Shown here: positions 47,494-60,000 of the stretch, piece after piece
Position numbering within the stretch: the first letter of the stretch is position 1
How the letters are laid out: every line of letters starts with the position of its first letter
DNA from: Antedon mediterranea
Lineage: Eukaryota > Echinodermata > Crinoidea > Comatulida > Antedonidae
Direction: 5' to 3'
Length of the DNA stretch: 60,000 bases
Assembly (NCBI RefSeq): GCF_964355755.1
Contig: NC_092675.1
Span: forward strand, 29,786,912-29,846,911
Position numbers and translations under genes: made by a program
The notes under the pieces: generated by a model
The model's database searches: none
Seen by the model: the letters and a program-made list of their open reading frames with translations, nothing else
Told to the model about the DNA's origin: nothing

Positions 47494-50400
47494 AAAATAA
47501 AATTCTTAAATATCTCCCAATTAGATATATTGGTAAATGTTTTGGTTCATGGAAGTACTACAAATGTCGAATCATCTATATACCAAAGGTACGTCTATTA
47601 TTTACATAATTATATTGTTTGTAAGAAAGAAGATAAATTAATTGCTTAGTATACGGTACTCAATGTAATACATCGTACTAACTGAAAGGTCAATGAACCT
47701 ATTATGACGTTTCATTTATTATCAAACGTTTTTTAGAATTGGTCACGTGACAGTGCTGATATAACGTTATTCTAAAAAAACAGTTCTAAAATTATTGTTG
47801 TGAAAACAAAGCTTAGCATTATTACAACCAGCATCATTATAGATTTTTTTTAATTTTTATTTTATTTCTCACATAGATTGTTAAAATAATAAACATTTAA
47901 TATTTTGGAAAAAAAAACCCATGACCACAAACCATAAGATAATTAAAGTGCCCTTCGAAAATGGCTTTTTATCGATATTATAGAGCAGAATGTCTAAAAT
48001 AAAATAAAAACTGTAAATATTGACATGTGTTGCAATCAGTGGTTCATAAAGGAACCCTAACCCCATACACGTCTCCAGGGTGTTATACTTAGGCCTAGGT
48101 ATCACTGTAAAGCCATTTCTATTAGAGATTTATTAAAGAAAACATTGTTACTCTTTATTAAAAATCATTGACTTTGATTTGATATAGATGTAAGCTTTCT
48201 GATTTTAAGTAAGATTTTCGTAATTCTCCTCCACATGGCTACTTCAGTGAACTCAAGCGAAAAATTATACGATTCTGATATTATTATTATACTCCCTTTC
48301 AATATTAATCGTCGTTTTACCTAAGCAGCCCAGGGCTCGGACGCCTTCTAACAACACTGTTTCCAGGCCTTGGATGCATTCCGCTCGAGTAAACTGTAAC
48401 CCCTTTTCCAGGGCTTGAATATATTCTGCTTGGGTGAACTTTTTAACACTGTTTCTTAAATACACATTTTACTTTTGTTGTTAAAATATTATTAAATGAA
48501 TAAAATGGAAAACAAAATCTTTTACACGGGTTATTTTACGGTTGTGTTCAAAATTAAATAATGCTATTATAGTTTTCTTTAATTTGAACGCGGATTACCC
48601 GACGTTGATTGTTTATGTTTTGTATAGCCTACACATACATAAAATAAAGTCGCGTGCCCTCCTACAGGCATGTTTTACGCGTGCCATTAAAACCCCCAAA
48701 AATCTGAAAAAAAGAAGGTAATCTATAATACTGTATCATGATTCAAAGAGGCCGTTCACGCCGAAAACGAACAAATCCAGACTACAAATTTATGGATTTG
48801 GGACAAAAATAAAAAACAGACCCATGAGGCCTACAGTAATTACCGTAACATTTAAAACAAACATACTAATAACAAATTATAGATATTATTAGTGAATTAT
48901 TATACATTACAAATGTATGACATAAAAAGGATATGAAATGATAAGAATAATAAGAATATTTAAAACTAAATAAGAAAAATCGTCGATCGAACATTAAAGC
49001 GCGAGCTTTACGATATCTTGAAACAGAAGGACTTAAAAGAAATAATCCGTCACCTTATTACTGATTTTATTTTGTCAGTATCTTCCAGAGTTCCGTGATA
49101 CAGCGTCCCACAAGTAAACATATTATCATAGCACTAATGTTTATAGGTTAATTTGAGACAAAATATATGTGACACTGTATTTAAAAATGATACTGTACAC
49201 ACAATGTGGAAATTGCATCGATACGGTAAAGTGTAGAAATCGGACATATCTATTGAACCACGCCTTTTACACGTCTTACCTAAATAATCATTGTAACATA
49301 ACGTAACATAATTGATATAGATCTCAGCTTCTTAAAAAATATGAATGTTTTTTAGACAGTAATTCATATTCTAACGATATAAACTAACTATATTATCGTA
49401 CTATAGGCCTAATAGTAGTTTACTAATATAATTTCTAGGCATTAATTTTGCTTTTGTTGTTTTTAATGTTTACTTTTTTGTAACGTAAATAATTTTATTA
49501 TTGGTTAATACAGTTTCTGTATATGTCTATTAAGTACTTAGCACAGATAAGTAATCGTTTACTCTATAAAGCCCCAGGAAAGACATAATAATATGATAAC
49601 ACAGTATAGTAACATTGGCTATAAACACTACAAATTGCAGCTGTGGTATTGGGTTGCTAGTGCTGAATTAGTCCACAAACATTAGTATTAGATTCCATTG
49701 TTTCCACTAATCTTCTCATCGCTCAACTTAAACTTACTTCCCAACGGCTAGGCCGGGAGGGGAGGCCGTCATTGGTGGGAACTACACTCAACACATACTC
49801 GGTAAAATTCGCCTCCGTCGATTCTTCTCCGTGAGTAGGTATTATAACGAGTTAGGCCTGGGAAAGCATAGTAACAAGAAACCTTAGCCATCACTTTTAG
49901 CGAAGGTTTAGCACCTATTCTAATGAATTACTTCCTCACGAACGAGTCACAATCAAACTGATCAGCTAGATGGCACATCTTAATATTACTGATGCGGATT
50001 AACTTATTGTTACGAACTGATCAAAGATTTCATTTCATTTCCCACCGTTATTACTATAAACCTAACAATGATGACAATATTAAATCTTCGTTTAATTCAG
50101 TGATGTATTCAAGAAGTTAATATTTGAGTCTTTAAGCTCTCACGGTAATCTCGTATGATCTAATGAATGTATTGTGTTTGCTATCATTTGATATTTTAAA
50201 AGAGTAGTGGGAAAATCAGTCAAATAAAAACAATGAATTGTGGGTTCTCCTTTCTATAATTTATCGATATTGACATATATTTCCTTCATTCATAAACAAA
50301 AATAAATACATTTCTTGCAATATAGGCTACAAGGAGGAACATATTTCAACAACATATATATATATTAATATTTATTTTATTTCAATTCATACAAAGTATA

Positions 50401-50590
50401 AAGATAAAGTTACAGTAGCCGATTCACGGTATGTATATAGAAGCTAAAAAATAAAAACAAATTCTATCTGAATAAAAAATAAAAATATCATTACTCAAAT
50501 GAAGTCACTGCATTTATAGATTTATATCTATCGGATTGCCGTTAATTGGGAAAAGGATGATTTTATTACACCTTTGAGATTTCGGATCAC
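47494..50590. other. Non-coding AT-rich stretch
   Basis: No gene recognised. TATACCAAAGGTACGTCT at 47579-47596 repeats the exon 16/intron junction of PRKG2. A GC-richer patch at 49740-49830 has ATTGG and a GTGAGT donor-like site. Confidence 0.4.
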
Positions 50591-50591
50591 T

Positions 50592-50983
50592 GAGAAAAGA
50601 AAGGGAAAAGAAAGAAAAGGAAAATGGAGAACGTGAGAAAGAAGAAAGGGAGAAAGAGAGAAAGAGGAAAGAAAATAAGAGAAAGAGAGAAAGGGAGAAA
50701 GAAGAAAGGAAAAGAGAGAAAGGGACAAAGAGGAAAGAGAGAACGTGAGAAAGAAGAAAGGGAGAAAGAGAGAAAGAGAGAAAGAGGAAAGAAAATAAGA
50801 GAATGAGAGAAAGGGAGAAAGAAGAAAGGAAAAGAGAGAAAGGGACAAAGAGGAAAGAGAGAACGTGAGAAAGAAGAAAGGGAGAAAGAGAGAAAGAGAG
50901 AAAGAGGCAAGAAAATAAGAGAAAGAGAGAAAGGGAGAAAGAAGAAAGGAAAAGAGAGAAAGGGACAAAGAGGAAAGTGAAAG
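50592..50983. repeat. Polypurine tract with 112-120-bp higher-order period
   Basis: Almost only A and G on the + strand for about 390 bp, with rare C/T. GAACGTGAGAAAGAAGAAAG recurs at 50629, 50741 and 50861. Mirror-like polypurine DNA can form triplexes. Long Ser/Phe/Leu ORFs on the - strand are artefacts. Confidence 0.95.
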
Positions 50984-51092
50984 ACATGTTTGTCATTCAA
51001 CATTCATTCCAATTGTATTTGATTCCTAAGTCAAATTGTGTCATTTATACTTATAGTTATTATGCATAACTGCACCAATAAAAATTTTTGCT

Positions 51093-51152
51093 AATGAATA
51101 AAACATTGAAGTATTCTTTTAATGCTAACGAATAAAACATTGAAGTATTCTT
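51093..51152. repeat. Short direct duplication
   Basis: GAATAAAACATTGAAGTATT with a CTTT end occurs twice about 33 bp apart. Confidence 0.85.
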
Positions 51153-53094
51153 TCTGCCATTTTATTTTTTCCCATTTCTTTGCCCGTATCAAATTTTATT
51201 CAAAATCGAGTTATTTAAAAGAAATCCATAAAGATTTACAATTGATTTTTTTTTCTCAATTCGGATACATGCACGCTTTATTTATAAATTATGAAGGCAT
51301 GAGAGGTCTTAATGTCAGTCAGTTCTTGCTCCCCTGACACGCCTCATAAACAGGCTGAGATTCTATACATATAATATATTGATATTGATTAAAAAGATAA
51401 CTACGATTATCAAATGAGATGTCCAGGCAGATGGATCAGACTATAATCTCAAAATTGTCATGAGAAGAACCGCTTTCACATTTCAATTGGCGGCACAGAT
51501 ATCTGATATGAATACAATTCTCGTCTGGACGTGGCGACAAATGCTATTCTCATAAAATAAATATAATAATGATACATGTGACCGTATGCAGCTATTATTC
51601 TCAGCATTTCATCAGATTTCTAATTGATGAACTTTCATTTGGTTCGACCACTTCAATGTATTTTCTATTTTTTCAAGTGAAACTTGAGAATTATTCGATA
51701 AAGGAAAATGATTGTCCTCGCACACTTCATAATACAATGGTTATGATAGGTTGTATGGGAAGCACGTGACCAGATTGACTACCGGTACTGTAGATTTAAA
51801 AAATTCAGATTTACTCACGGGTGTTGAATGGCTTCTTATCGACCACAGTAGTCGGATAAAACTCTTGATTTGTTTGGTAGAGGGTATATAGTGTCATTTT
51901 GATGATTTTTATTCACAATAAAAATCAAAATCGATCAATAATTCGCGCGGAATTTGAATAGTTGAAACGCACTGAAGCGTGTAATTGACACATGGCATAC
52001 TAATAATAATTCTAGCATAAAGCCTAATATAGATACAAATAATAATAGCACCTGTTTTACCAATAACTATTGTCTATTTTACTAAAAAAATATTTTAATT
52101 ACTAAATTGTATCTATTTTTTAACAATAACAGTAGTATTCCATTACAATCTATTGATTGTTTGATACTATTACTAAACACAGTTTCCTTGTACTGTGCGC
52201 ATTTAAATTCATTTTTGAATAATGAAATAATAAAAGGGTACGTATGCTAATTCATTTATGTGGCTTTTATATTTGCATATATCAGTAGAAAGCCAAGTTC
52301 CGGTTGACTGGTCAGATAAAATATCATTTAAAATACAATGGATGTAGCGTTTTAGAATAGGGCCGGCTAGTTCACTCTAACACATTCCGGATTTTGTAGT
52401 ATTGAAACAGTGTAAACGTAGCTTTAATCGAGATAAGCAGGATTCCCACTAGGCTATTTTACTAAAAAAAAACACATTTAATTGATCTAAAAAGATATTC
52501 TTTTATATCATCATTATTACTCAGTGACGTTTAACCAGTAATTTGTACACACTTGTACAGACTTCTTTGTTTTGTGTCACCTTCCTTGTCTTTGTGACGT
52601 GTCGTTAGTTCTCGTTCATACTATCAATCTCAATATCTTCTGTACAAACTGCGTTTGTTTGCCAACAAGACACTCAACGCCACTAAAGTACCTAATCAAT
52701 ATTAACTGGTAAATAATAAAGGTTTGGTGGTAAGGATCATAAAATAAATCACTTTTTAGGAAATGAAAAAAAAATCTTTAAAGCTGAATTCACACTGAGT
52801 CTGGCGGCCTGTTGTACAAATAAGTGTTGTAAGATTAGGAGCCGTTCACACACGCATTTGGATTCAAATCATGCAAAATATGTATGTGCGTGAAAACATA
52901 ACGAATCCAGGCTGAGTGTAAACGTAGCTTCAAGAAGATGAGTGGCAACGCGTGGTAAGCGGAAACCGCCTAGCTTTTCCTACGTAAAATCTGCATCTGT
53001 CCTGAGCGGATAATTTTGATTCAAATTCAACAAACATTTATTTCATCAAATTCCATACAAATAATACAGAGCAGACGACCAACCTAAAAGTAAA
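51153..53094. other. Non-coding stretch
   Basis: Nothing recognised beyond short ORFs without motifs. Confidence 0.4.
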
Positions 53095-53231
53095 CTTGTC
53101 GACAAAATGCAATGTGCCCATATATATGAACATAATGATGTCATATCACTACCATATGTGGGCATATCGCTACCATATTTGGGCACATCACATTTTTTTG
53201 TCAAACTAGTTTGATAGTGTAGACCGAGCTT
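53095..53231. mobile_element. MITE family A copy, left end eroded
   Basis: AATGTGCCCATATATATGAA, CATATCACTACCATA-like units and right end CTAGTTTGATAGTGTAGACC then GAGCTT. Confidence 0.8.
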
Positions 53232-53382
53232 CCTTATCACATTGCGGACATGTGAATGTATTTTCTTCATTCACCGAATGCTATATTACTTTGTTTTAAA
53301 AACTAATTCGTACAGAGAATAATAAAACATTTATACATCTTGTTTTATGTTGCGCACTTTGTATGGAGGCACACACACACAC

Positions 53383-53422
53383 AATGCGGTATAAAGACTG
53401 CTACTGCAATCTACACTGCTAC
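53383..53422. repeat. 19-bp tandem duplication
   Basis: CTGCTACTGCAATCTACA occurs twice in tandem. Confidence 0.85.
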
Positions 53423-54990
53423 TGCAATCTACACGTAACATGACAGCGCTGAAAACAAAGCATAGTTACATTAACGTTCCATTTTGTAATGTTATTTTAT
53501 GAATTATCTAAAAAATTATTATTAGGCCTATTTAATATATAAACTTAAAACCAATTAAATTAAGATATAAACTATAACACTTTGTATTACGTTTTTATCA
53601 TAGAAGGCTGCAGGCTTAGTTGCCGAAGTTATATTGGCTGCAAAGCAATGTTGATAAGTTAGACCCGACATAGATTCCTAATTTTGATGTGAAACAATGT
53701 TTTATATTTTTTCCCTAAATTAGTGTTAGATATAAATAAATTTCAAGATAATAGAGCACGTATTTAAACAAATTTGGAAGTGTTCAATTCAGAATTGAGT
53801 ACTTTTGAGTAGTATACGTTAGTGGCATGCGTTTGCTGAGTCGGAAGTGATTTTAACACACGACGACGACAGGAGGCGCGTCATGTTACTACTGCCCAGA
53901 CACAGCGTATTTTTCGTCTCACGGGAGACTCGAGGCTAAAAAATGCTTATTCGTCACCGGTCATTTTATCAATGACCAGTCGGAAAATACCCATTAAATT
54001 TTATATCTTCTTACTCTCTATTAATTTTTGCAGATTTTAAGCCCAACTTTTATGCGACGATTATTCCGTTTTATTTGCCAATTACGCCTCTGAAATATGA
54101 TTAAATTAAATTTCAGTATATTCGGCAATATAATTGAGTACTGCTGAGATACTGTTTGTAATTTTACTTGGAAACAAAAATAAACAACACAAAAAGAAAG
54201 TTTTACAAATGATAACATATTTAATATTGTTGTATTAATTAAGTTAATTGTTTTAATTGTTGTTTTCACGTGACCTTAATTTTGTCTACAAATTATATAC
54301 GTTGATAATATCCAGAGACAGGTGGGATGATAGTCTTACACTTAACGTATAACTATCGACCGACGCATCTATTATATAATTATAAATAAATTATTGTCAT
54401 TTATATTAGATTTATAACAATTATTACAATTTTCTATTAGCCATAATTTAAGCCATATAATGATAATAATATCCTATCTGCAGTTCTCTGACCTTTCTGT
54501 AAAGGTTAGTCGAGTTTGATATCACGTCTATACAAAACTAATTACAAATGTACATGGAACATCAAATTAATGGAACACGGTGCAGCATCAATATGAACGT
54601 CAGTACATAGTTTTCATTTGATTCCCCAGAGCTTAGTGGCTTTTGTCCGTCAGCAAACTGAATACTGTGCAGCCAAGATGTAACCTCCTGATCGACCTAG
54701 TCTCCTTTCTATTCAGAAACATTAAATAAAATGACAACTGTGTCTAAAGTAGCAAAATAACATCTTACTTGTCATCTACAACAGGTGGACATGCTGGCTT
54801 TGTTTTCAAGCAACGTTTTAACATCAATCTATTGCTAATTAAATATGTTATAACTTTTTTTATGTATAACGTTTGATCAGGGTAATGGTGACGCGACAAT
54901 TCCGAAGTCTTTGTTGTATATTTCTTACATTGTATTTTTGTCGAATCTTTGACATTCATTTGGTTTCAGACTGTCATATGTGTATTATTT
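53423..54990. other. Non-coding stretch
   Basis: No gene recognised; the ORFs at 54021-54269 and 54765-54959 have intergenic composition and no motifs. Confidence 0.4.
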
Positions 54991-55019
54991 GAGATAAACT
55001 GTTATGAAGAACACAGGCG

Positions 55020-55645
55020 TGTTGTATATAAGTTTGATTGCAACTCCCACAATGTTTTACCAATTAAAAGCTCGTTTATGGCACGCAAATTGGTATAAAT
55101 CAATTCACAACGCAAACATACACAAACGATCTTCGACATATTTGCGTTCTATGTTTACGCTGTAATTTCCAAGTCAATTTCTTGACATATGGGCAAGTGA
55201 GACTGAACTGGGGTACGTATATGGTGCTCATTCGGTGACATATGTTTAATAGAGAAAGTGTCACTCTCGTATCATCGGTCTGTTTTATCGATGAAGAAAG
55301 TGAAATCGAAGATCAGCTTCATGTGGTTAATAGCCTTAAACACAATGTGCACAGCACGTCTGAACTGGGGCTACCTCCAATCGGACTCTGTCCGTTTTCT
55401 TATTGTTTTTACATCAAATCTGTACAAACAATAACAGGAACGTATGCAAAAAAACTTGCAGATGCCAAGAAAATCACAAAAAGCAAATAGCCGACGCCGG
55501 AAAGGCTTGGGGAACGCACGGCGCTCAAATCTGGACTAGAAAAGTAGACGGCCGGGTGCAGGGAACACAACAAATATATGCACATCGTCATTGGCACGTG
55601 TTCGACTGCGAAAATGAAGTGAACAGCTTCAGAACCTATCAATGA
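55020..55645 (+). other. Possible transcription unit with TATA box, unrecognised
   Basis: TGTATATAAG at about 55023 is a good TATA box. Downstream, 55200-55640 is more GC-rich than its surroundings and has two overlapping ORFs: 55242-55490 (82 aa, starts MFNRESVTLVSSVCFIDEES) and 55403-55645 (80 aa, Lys/His/Cys-rich). A GGG|GTACGT donor-like site is at 55211. Neither ORF resembles a family I know. It may be a non-coding RNA, an exon of a gene beyond the window, or nothing. Confidence 0.2.
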
Positions 55646-55679
55646 ACAGACATTATGAATGGTAAACAAGCGAACGTTC

Positions 55680-57910
55680 TTGGTATAAGTACATGGACGA
55701 AATTATCATCGCAAACCAATCTCTCCAATCGACACGCGTCTTGAAAACAATAACCAACAATATCAGAGTGACAGGTGAAACTTGAGGACGTACACCAGCC
55801 AACAAATGAATGATTAATGCTTTCAAAGTATGCTTAATTAGCTATAGAAGTGCTTAGTATTGCCGTTGCGGCTGCGTCCTGGTAGCCTACAGGTGGAAGC
55901 AAAGTGGATAGAAATCGGCAGGTTGCTCGAAAATTAGCCGCAACTTGGCAAACACAATTGTGTTTTATATTTTAATGGTTTAGATTAGTAGATAAGTACA
56001 ATTCTCAAACGAAATACCAGTTAAATCAGTAGAAAAACACAAAAAACAAAGTTAGAAAAAGTTTTTGAAAGCACGCGGCAGCAAACTTTATTGACGCATG
56101 CGCATCGTTAATTAATTGAACGTCAATGGACATCGTGTGTAAGCATCGTGTCTAAAAATAGATTACTTAGTTAACCCCAGCTGCCAACAATTTGATATTA
56201 GTTTTACATGTTATTAATAAAATTTGATATCAATAATTTTTAATGTACACATGTCTTTACTTAATATCGATATTTGAATATATAAACGTCGAATCTTCGT
56301 CAAATCATATACCTATATTATGTTTTATAAGATTAAAAATGATAATAATGATAAAAGTTGTTCATACTTGGCAAAACAAGACTACTTATAACTTGTAAAG
56401 AACGACATGTGTTTGTATTGGCAAAACTAATTACATTGTATGTATTTGATTTGTTTTTAGAACTTTAGAATTAACTCTACCCTTGAAAATAGTATTAAAA
56501 CAAACAAAACGTATACATCTAAAAAAAATACTGATCCCCCTTTTGAAACCATAGAAATGTACGTTAAACGAGTGACGATCCTGTGAGTTCGCCCGCTGGA
56601 AACCAAGGTCTATAAAAACCACAATTCAATCAATAGATTCACATCAGGCCTATCTACTACTGTTAACTATGTTCTCCATTTATAGATGTAGGCCTATATA
56701 TATATATATATATAGAATTTTATGTAACATTTGATATAATATTCGTGCCACGTATTCTAGTTGTAAGACAAGTTATAACATAAAGAAACCATGAACGGTG
56801 TTTCAAGGATACAATGCGGCTTCATTGGGCCACTAACGTCACGTGATACTAGTCGTCACGTGATGCTGGTTAGATACCAACTTTCACCCAATCTGCCTTT
56901 ATACTCTAAAATTCGTCTTTACCAGTTGAGTTAACAAAGTATTTTCTCTGGATTAAGACTAACTTTTTTTTGTAAATTGCAAGCTTACCATATATTAGGA
57001 CGTGTCTCGGGGCAAGGTCGGTTGTGTTAGGCGAGTCATTCTTGTTTATGCACTTACAGGACTGACGGAAGAAAGGATTTCTGATTTGTAAGAAAACAAA
57101 ATGGTTGTCACTTTTAACTTGTTAAATAATTAAGTAAATGGTTATTGTTCTTTAGCGAACAGAACACTTGAATCGTCGATACATTTAGAATTTCACAAAA
57201 ACTTGAGTAAAACGGTAGACCTACAGATAAAAAAGATCATTAGCAATAAAACGGTATTATACATTTAGTATTAGCTTAGACGGTCTATACAGTAGGAAAT
57301 GTGTGTCCGATAATAGTATAAAAATAGAAATAAGTTTTATTGAAATTTGGCGACAAAATAACCGGTTAAAATGTGAAATTAGCGAGATTCCATGACTATC
57401 ACAGGTCTAATTGTAAATCACACATAATGTGTGCGATATTTTATCTAATTATATATAATATAATTGATGAATACATGGTAGACTGCACTGCCATTACCAC
57501 CTACATACCGCATACATTCTGTATACCGTTAGTAATTATATGCGCTTTTAATAAAATCAAATAGGCTATCTTTATAAATAATAATGATAATTTAACAAAT
57601 CCGAAATTATCATTTGTTTGACCATCACTTAGTTATCAATCATCATCAGTTACTTTAATTTGTTCAGTTATTATTGTGCGAAATGTTTACTGTCGCTAGA
57701 CATGATACAGTATAATCCTTTTTATCAATAAATTATTCAACAATTAAAAAAAAAACATTTTTCATCATAACTGTTCACTCGCATATTTAATCTAGTTTAA
57801 GGACATTTTATTATTTGTCTTCGTATTTTAATGTTTATTGTGCAACCAATTTAATCACTTTACTGTTTTTGTAATATGTATTATTTATAGATATCTATAC
57901 ACATTGTTGT
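55680..57910. other. Non-coding stretch
   Basis: No gene recognised. There is a short (TA)n run at 56696-56714. Confidence 0.4.
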
Positions 57911-57920
57911 TACATGTAAC

Positions 57921-57961
57921 CATGGAAAAATATGTTAGCTATCCTAACTTATTTCTCCATG
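57921..57961. mobile_element. Micro-foldback insertion, CATGGA type, 41 bp, with 7-bp direct repeats
   Basis: CATGGAAAAATATGTTAG pairs with CCTAACTTATTTCTCCATG (two or three mismatches). ATGTAAC flanks directly at 57914-57920 and 57962-57968. It is the longest of the CATGGA group. Confidence 0.78.
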
Positions 57962-57968
57962 ATGTAAC

Positions 57969-59262
57969 TGAAATACGATATTAATTTCTGACTGTTTAAT
58001 TAGATTTTAGTTGCTTAATTGTTTTTTTTGTTTCGCTTAAAAACAGTCCAAATCTTTAAACTTTATAATACGCATACGTAGAATAATAACTATATTTTAA
58101 TTACAATTAACATGGTAATTGATAGTTTTAGTATTTGTTGCTATTTGTTTTTATTGCAAAATGCAAGAAAATCTGGAGTTTCTTTCTCTTTCTTTCACCA
58201 TTAAAAAAATCTATCTTACAAATTCTGATTACTTACCATTTTTCTCAAGTATAAGGTAATGTATTTACTGCCTGTGCCAAATATCTGCTTTAAAAAAACA
58301 CACAAAAAGAACCGAATCACTAAAATGTCTCTATGATCTTGATGTATAGTCGTATTGAATGTCCATTTGTGATGACAATCAATTGTATATAACTTGAATA
58401 TAATCCTTTGTGTTTACGTTATGATGTTACAGAATCATCGGCTGGTTGGCGACATTAATTTAACTGTAAATGACATAACCCTTGTGCAACACCAGTACAA
58501 AATACGTTTTGATTGACTAAAAAGATATGCACGTGGTGGACTTAGATTCTTTGATTTCCAATTCGGGGTTTACATTCGTTATTATAAAAGTAGGTCTATA
58601 CTTCTTCTTTCCGCTCCATTTCTTTATGCTTAGTGGCCGAGAATGGAGAATCTTATGTTAAAGCCATGCTAATCTAGGCCCGTTGTTTAGCAGATGAATC
58701 GCGTTCCACTTGTTCCACGAGTATGAAACACGTGTAGTAGACAATCAACGGATAAGTGTGGCATTGCTTAGGGTACGTTTCTGCCCATCGTGGTCATCGT
58801 CTTCTCCTCTTAACTGTCGTCTAGTGTGAACCCGCCCTTCTTATCTTGTTGTTACTGATCCAAGAGGATTTCATCTCCCTGATCAGATGCACCATTAGTG
58901 CCTAAACGAAAGGAAGAAAAATAAAATAATAAAAAATAGAAATTCCTTTTTTTAATGATTATATATAATTGTAGAAATTCCGTTAAAATAATAATTTGTT
59001 TTAAATGATTATATATTGTAAAATGTTTAAAAAAGTGGGACGAATTTTTAATAAATGTTAGTAATTTAATGATGATGAAAATGTTCATGATGATGAAAAA
59101 TGTTCTTCTCAGTAATAGGGTCTACGAATGTGAGATATCGCGTAACAAAGAGTTTGAAGTGACGGCAGACTTACTTAGTTATTATACTTTTTTAACGTTC
59201 TGATGTTGTATATTGTTTGTAATGTGTGAAACGCAATTTAACATTATTATTTGTCCTCTTTA
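57969..59262. other. Non-coding stretch
   Basis: Nothing recognised; the short minus-strand ORF at 58852-59088 is AT-rich and without motifs. Confidence 0.4.
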
Positions 59263-59427
59263 TAAAGCTCTGTCTACACTATCAAACTTTATGTGAAAAA
59301 AAAGCGATGTGCCCATATATGGACATGATGACATCATATCACTTCCATATTTGGAAATATCACTACCATATTTGGGCACATCACACTTTTTTTGTTAAAC
59401 TAGTTTAATAGTGTAGACAGCGCTTTA
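59263..59427. mobile_element. MITE family A, near-complete copy
   Basis: TAAAGCTCTGTCTACACTAT at the left, ATAGTGTAGACAGCGCTTTA at the right, with GATGTGCCCATATATGGACA inside. TA borders both ends. This is the best-preserved copy in the window. Confidence 0.88.
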
Positions 59428-60000
59428 GGCGAACCAGTATTAAACTTGAACTTAAATGGGTAACAACACATAACATAGTGAGGTGTAATAACTGAGAACG
59501 TAAAGAAACAATGGATTGCTACTCATTCCAGTTTGTCAGTCAACAATCAGTCATTTTAGCTGACCATGTTTCAATAATAAAATAAAAAGTAACGTCCACT
59601 ACAAAGGGTGATTTACACCGAAACTAAAGAGGCCTAAATACTTGTTGATTGACAAGCTGGTTATTCGTAAATCGCTCTTTTTAAATAATTTCACAAAATT
59701 TAGGCGTCATGAACTTTCAACAACGTCACTAGAAAATTATTTGTTCTACAAATGTGTTGGTGTTTTTGGATATCAAAACCTATACACTGTTTAGTTTTTT
59801 TTAATGATTTGAACATTTCCTTAATTTAATAATTATATTGTTATGTATAGTGCATATGTATTCTCTTTTTAATTGAATTACATATTTGTTTTAACATTTT
59901 TTTAAACATACTACTAAAATCCATAAAATTGTCTAATTGATTAATCAATTTGGAAATAGAGTATGAAATAGTGTATCATAATAGGTTTATTTTTATCGTG

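Noticed and set aside
50514-51003. Ser/Phe/Leu-rich minus-strand ORFs of up to 160 codons, resembling membrane segments
   Set aside because: They are translations of a polypurine/polypyrimidine tract, open in three frames.

Overview
The window is nuclear DNA from an invertebrate animal. It is AT-rich, its genes are split by long GT-AG introns, and it is full of minisatellites, MITEs, tRNA- and 5S-derived SINEs and LINE 3' tails. The heavy use of TAGGCCTA-type words and the gene content suggest an invertebrate deuterostome, most likely an echinoderm. That placement is an inference.

Three protein-coding genes could be assembled exon by exon with consistent splice phases. (1) Positions 279-7131, + strand, hold the 3' six exons of a TBATA/SPATIAL homologue; its 5' end lies outside the window. 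(2) Positions 8586-12663, - strand, hold a complete six-exon tRNA m1G9 methyltransferase of the TRMT10A type (405 aa). It is convergent with TBATA. (3) Positions 29580-45193, + strand, hold a complete 17-coding-exon cGMP-dependent protein kinase closest to PRKG2 (779 aa): leucine-zipper-like N-terminus, two cyclic-nucleotide-binding domains and an AGC kinase domain. The three genes have no evident functional link.

Layout: 0-8 kb TBATA with repeat-filled introns; 8-13 kb TRMT10A with a 5S-rRNA-derived SINE and an 809-bp inverted-repeat element in its introns; 14.4-17.2 kb a CTAG-dense island and a 2.3-kb inverted-repeat composite with two tRNA-like sequences; 17.2-29.5 kb mostly non-coding DNA with candidate 5' exons, a 69-bp perfect palindrome, a 30-bp minisatellite and a ~75-90-bp tandem repeat; 29.5-45.2 kb PRKG2 with a 50-bp satellite, a 1.5-kb GTA/GTG repeat and many MITEs in its introns; 45.2-60 kb non-coding DNA with more repeats.

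The most unusual signal is a set of very short foldback insertions (15-41 bp, arms starting CATGGA, CAGGGAGTT or CARGGAAGAG). Each is flanked by direct repeats, perfect over 7 bp at five loci and 6 bp at two. They lie at 31.0, 37.7, 40.7, 41.1, 46.7, 47.3 and 57.9 kb. A 108-bp element at 47.4 kb with the same termini and a 7-bp duplication looks like a longer relative. They look like micro-transposons or residues left by an inverted-repeat transposon.
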